Assembly: GCA_026125925.1 (NCBI GenBank) | Contig: JAHCKF010000164.1 | Span: 1-7,532 of the forward strand | DNA: 7,532 bases | Reading direction: 5' to 3' | Origin: Pseudolabrys sp. | Lineage (GTDB): Bacteria; Pseudomonadota; Alphaproteobacteria; Rhizobiales; Xanthobacteraceae | Shown here: piece after piece, positions 6,117 to 7,532 of the stretch | Position numbering within the stretch: the first letter of the stretch is position 1 | How the letters are laid out: the number at the start of each line of letters is the position of its first letter | Notes under the pieces: model-generated | What the model was told of the DNA's origin: nothing | The model's input: the letters and a program-made list of their open reading frames with translations, nothing else | Databases searched by the model: none | Program-made: the position numbers and the translations under genes

Positions 6117-7220
6117 GTGCATAGCGTTGACGTACGCGCCATAACAAAAAGCTGGGGCGCGACGACCGCTGTGGCGGACGTCTCCTTCGCCGTCAGGCAG
6201 GGCGACCTGACCGTGCTGCTCGGCCCTTCGGGCTGCGGCAAATCCACCATGCTGCGCATGATCGCCGGCCTCGAGGAGCCGACCTCCGGCACCATCGAAA
6301 TCGGCGGCCGCGATGTCGCCGGGCTGACCGGCGCGGCGCGCGGCGTCGCCATGGTGTTCCAGTCCTACGCGCTGTTTCCGCATCTCACTGTCGCCGACAA
6401 CATCTGCTTCGGCCTGTCGGTGCGCGGCGCGCCGAAAGCGGAAATCGCGGCCCGGCTCGCCAAGGTCGCCAATGTGCTTGGCCTCGAAGCCCTGCTCGCG
6501 CGCAAGCCGTCACAACTGTCGGGCGGACAACAGCAGCGCGTCGCGCTCGGCCGCGCGCTGATCGCCGAAGCGCCGGTGTGCCTGCTCGATGAGCCGTTGT
6601 CGAACCTCGACGCGCAACTGCGCCAGGACCTTCGCCGCGAAATCCGCGCCCTGCAGCAGCGGCTCGGCATCACCATGATCTACGTGACGCACGACCAGAC
6701 CGAAGCCATGAGCATGGCGGACGAGGTCATCCTGATGCGTGCCGGCCGCATCGAGCAGCAGGGCGCGCCGGCGGACCTCTACGACCGGCCCGCCACGCTG
6801 TTCACCGCGCGCTTCATCGGCGGCGCGCCGATGAGCTTCCTCGATCTCGATGACGGCGCGGGCGGCGCGGTGATCGCCGGCACGTCGGCGCCCGTGCTGT
6901 TCGCCAGCCAGGGCAAGGGCCGCGTGCTCGGGCTGCGGCCGGAAGACGTCACGGTGGATAGCGAGGCCGCACCGGGCGGCATTCATGCCGTTGTCACGGC
7001 GGTCGAATACCTCGGCGGCGAAGCGCTGGTCACCTGCATGATCGGCGAACGGCCGATCCTCGCCCGCGTGCGAGGCAAGGACGTGCCGGCGGTCGGCGCC
7101 GCCGTCGGCGTGCAATGGCAACCTTCTGCCGCGCACATCTTCGAGGCGAGCAGCGGCCAGCGCGTCACTGCTGAATTCGGCTCGGCCGTCCGGCCGAAGC
7201 TGCACACCGTCTCACAATAG
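6117..7220 (+). CDS. ugpC: ABC transporter ATP-binding protein, UgpC/MalK type (CUT1)
   Basis: 367 residues, as expected for UgpC/MalK ATPases, which hydrolyse ATP on the cytoplasmic face of a sugar or glycerol-3-phosphate importer. Visible: Walker A GPSGCGKST (36-44), Q-loop FQSYALFPHLTVADNI, signature LSGGQQQR (134-141), Walker B LLDEP with Asp158/Glu159, D-loop SNLD, switch His192 in THDQTEA, then the C-terminal regulatory TOBE region (FIGGAPMSFLDL, LGLRPEDVTV, VTAVEYLGGEALV). The GTG at 6117 is chosen: GGGA at 6106-6109 lies 7 bases upstream, and the protein then begins MHSVDVRAITKSWG as in relatives. The in-frame TTG at 6069 starts just after the Pho box and adds 16 residues unlike the family. 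The gene ends 12 bp before a UgpB-like binding protein. Its relatives also serve many other sugars, so the symbol depends on the Pho box and partner gene. Confidence 0.9.
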   Translation: MHSVDVRAITKSWGATTAVADVSFAVRQGDLTVLLGPSGCGKSTMLRMIAGLEEPTSGTIEIGGRDVAGLTGAARGVAMVFQSYALFPHLTVADNICFGLSVRGAPKAEIAARLAKVANVLGLEALLARKPSQLSGGQQQRVALGRALIAEAPVCLLDEPLSNLDAQLRQDLRREIRALQQRLGITMIYVTHDQTEAMSMADEVILMRAGRIEQQGAPADLYDRPATLFTARFIGGAPMSFLDLDDGAGGAVIAGTSAPVLFASQGKGRVLGLRPEDVTVDSEAAPGGIHAVVTAVEYLGGEALVTCMIGERPILARVRGKDVPAVGAAVGVQWQPSAAHIFEASSGQRVTAEFGSAVRPKLHTVSQ

Positions 7221-7232
7221 GGGAGCACTGCC

Positions 7233-7532
7233 ATGAATGTTCTGGCTCGTATCGCCACGGCGAGCGCCGTCGCGCTGACGCTCGGCGTCTCGGCCGCGTC
7301 GGCGACCGAAATCACCTTCTATTATCCGATCGCGGTCGGCGGCCCGATCACCAAGATCGTCGACGGTTATGTCGAGGCCTTCCAGAAGAAGCATCCCGAC
7401 ATCACCGTGAAGCCGGTCTACACCGGCAGCTATCAGGACTCGATCGTCAAGGCGATGACGGCGGCAAAGGCCGGCAACGCGCCGGACATGGCGGTGCTGC
7501 TGTCAACAGACATGTTCACGCTGATCGACAAC
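7233..7532 (+). CDS. ugpB: Periplasmic solute-binding protein of ABC importer, UgpB-like (partial, 3' end missing)
   Basis: The first 100 codons are visible and open to the window edge. An excellent ribosome site, GGGGAG at 7220-7225, lies 7 bases before the ATG and overlaps the ATPase stop, implying one operon. A signal peptide of about 24 residues, MNVLARIATASAVALTLGVS then AASA, precedes TEITFYYPIAVGG. The mature start, with VDGYVEAFQKKHPDITVKPV, YTGSYQDSIVKAMTAAKAG and NAPDMAVL, is the N-lobe pattern of family 1 extracellular binding proteins. YTGSYQDS parallels the YKGNYEQN stretch of E. coli UgpB. It would capture substrate in the periplasm for a two-permease CUT1 importer using the ATPase encoded just upstream. 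The exact ligand cannot be read from this fragment; glycerol-3-phosphate or a glycerophosphodiester is favoured by the Pho box. Confidence 0.85.
   Translation, partial: MNVLARIATASAVALTLGVSAASATEITFYYPIAVGGPITKIVDGYVEAFQKKHPDITVKPVYTGSYQDSIVKAMTAAKAGNAPDMAVLLSTDMFTLIDN

Overview
The window is GC-rich, gene-dense chromosomal DNA. GltD, a DUF459-type SGNH protein, an MltB-type lytic transglycosylase and GalU read most like Alphaproteobacteria, probably Hyphomicrobiales of the Bradyrhizobium/Rhodopseudomonas/Xanthobacter kind. That placement comes from protein character and gene content and was not tested by a search. I see no mobile element, phage gene, CRISPR array, tRNA or rRNA. Apart from some regulatory and structural details this is ordinary housekeeping and transport DNA.

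Layout. (1) 1-1511, plus strand: the last codons of gltB, then a complete gltD, giving the two subunits of NADPH-dependent glutamate synthase. (2) 1512-1714: a 203-bp convergent intergenic region with a strong, symmetrical rho-independent terminator and three copies of a dispersed palindromic repeat. (3) 1715-4939, minus strand: an MltB-family lytic transglycosylase (upstream gene) followed 96 bp later by a secreted SGNH/DUF459 protein, probably one envelope-related transcription unit. The SGNH protein has a nucleophile Ser motif, but Tyr stands where the catalytic His is expected and Thr where the block III Asn is expected. (4) 4940-5091: a divergent promoter region with nested inverted repeats. 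(5) 5092-5973, plus strand: galU, making UDP-glucose for envelope polysaccharides. (6) 5974-6116: a short regulatory region with a near-consensus Pho box (6045-6062). (7) 6117-7532, plus strand: a UgpC/MalK-type ABC ATPase followed by a UgpB-like periplasmic solute-binding protein cut by the window edge.

How the genes work together. gltBD supplies glutamate from glutamine and 2-oxoglutarate. The mltB-SGNH pair and galU all concern the cell envelope. The ATPase and binding protein are the first two genes of a carbohydrate-type (CUT1) importer. The Pho box suggests PhoB-dependent induction under phosphate limitation, so the substrate is probably phosphorus-containing, with glycerol-3-phosphate or a related phosphodiester the best guess. 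The permease genes should lie just beyond the right edge.
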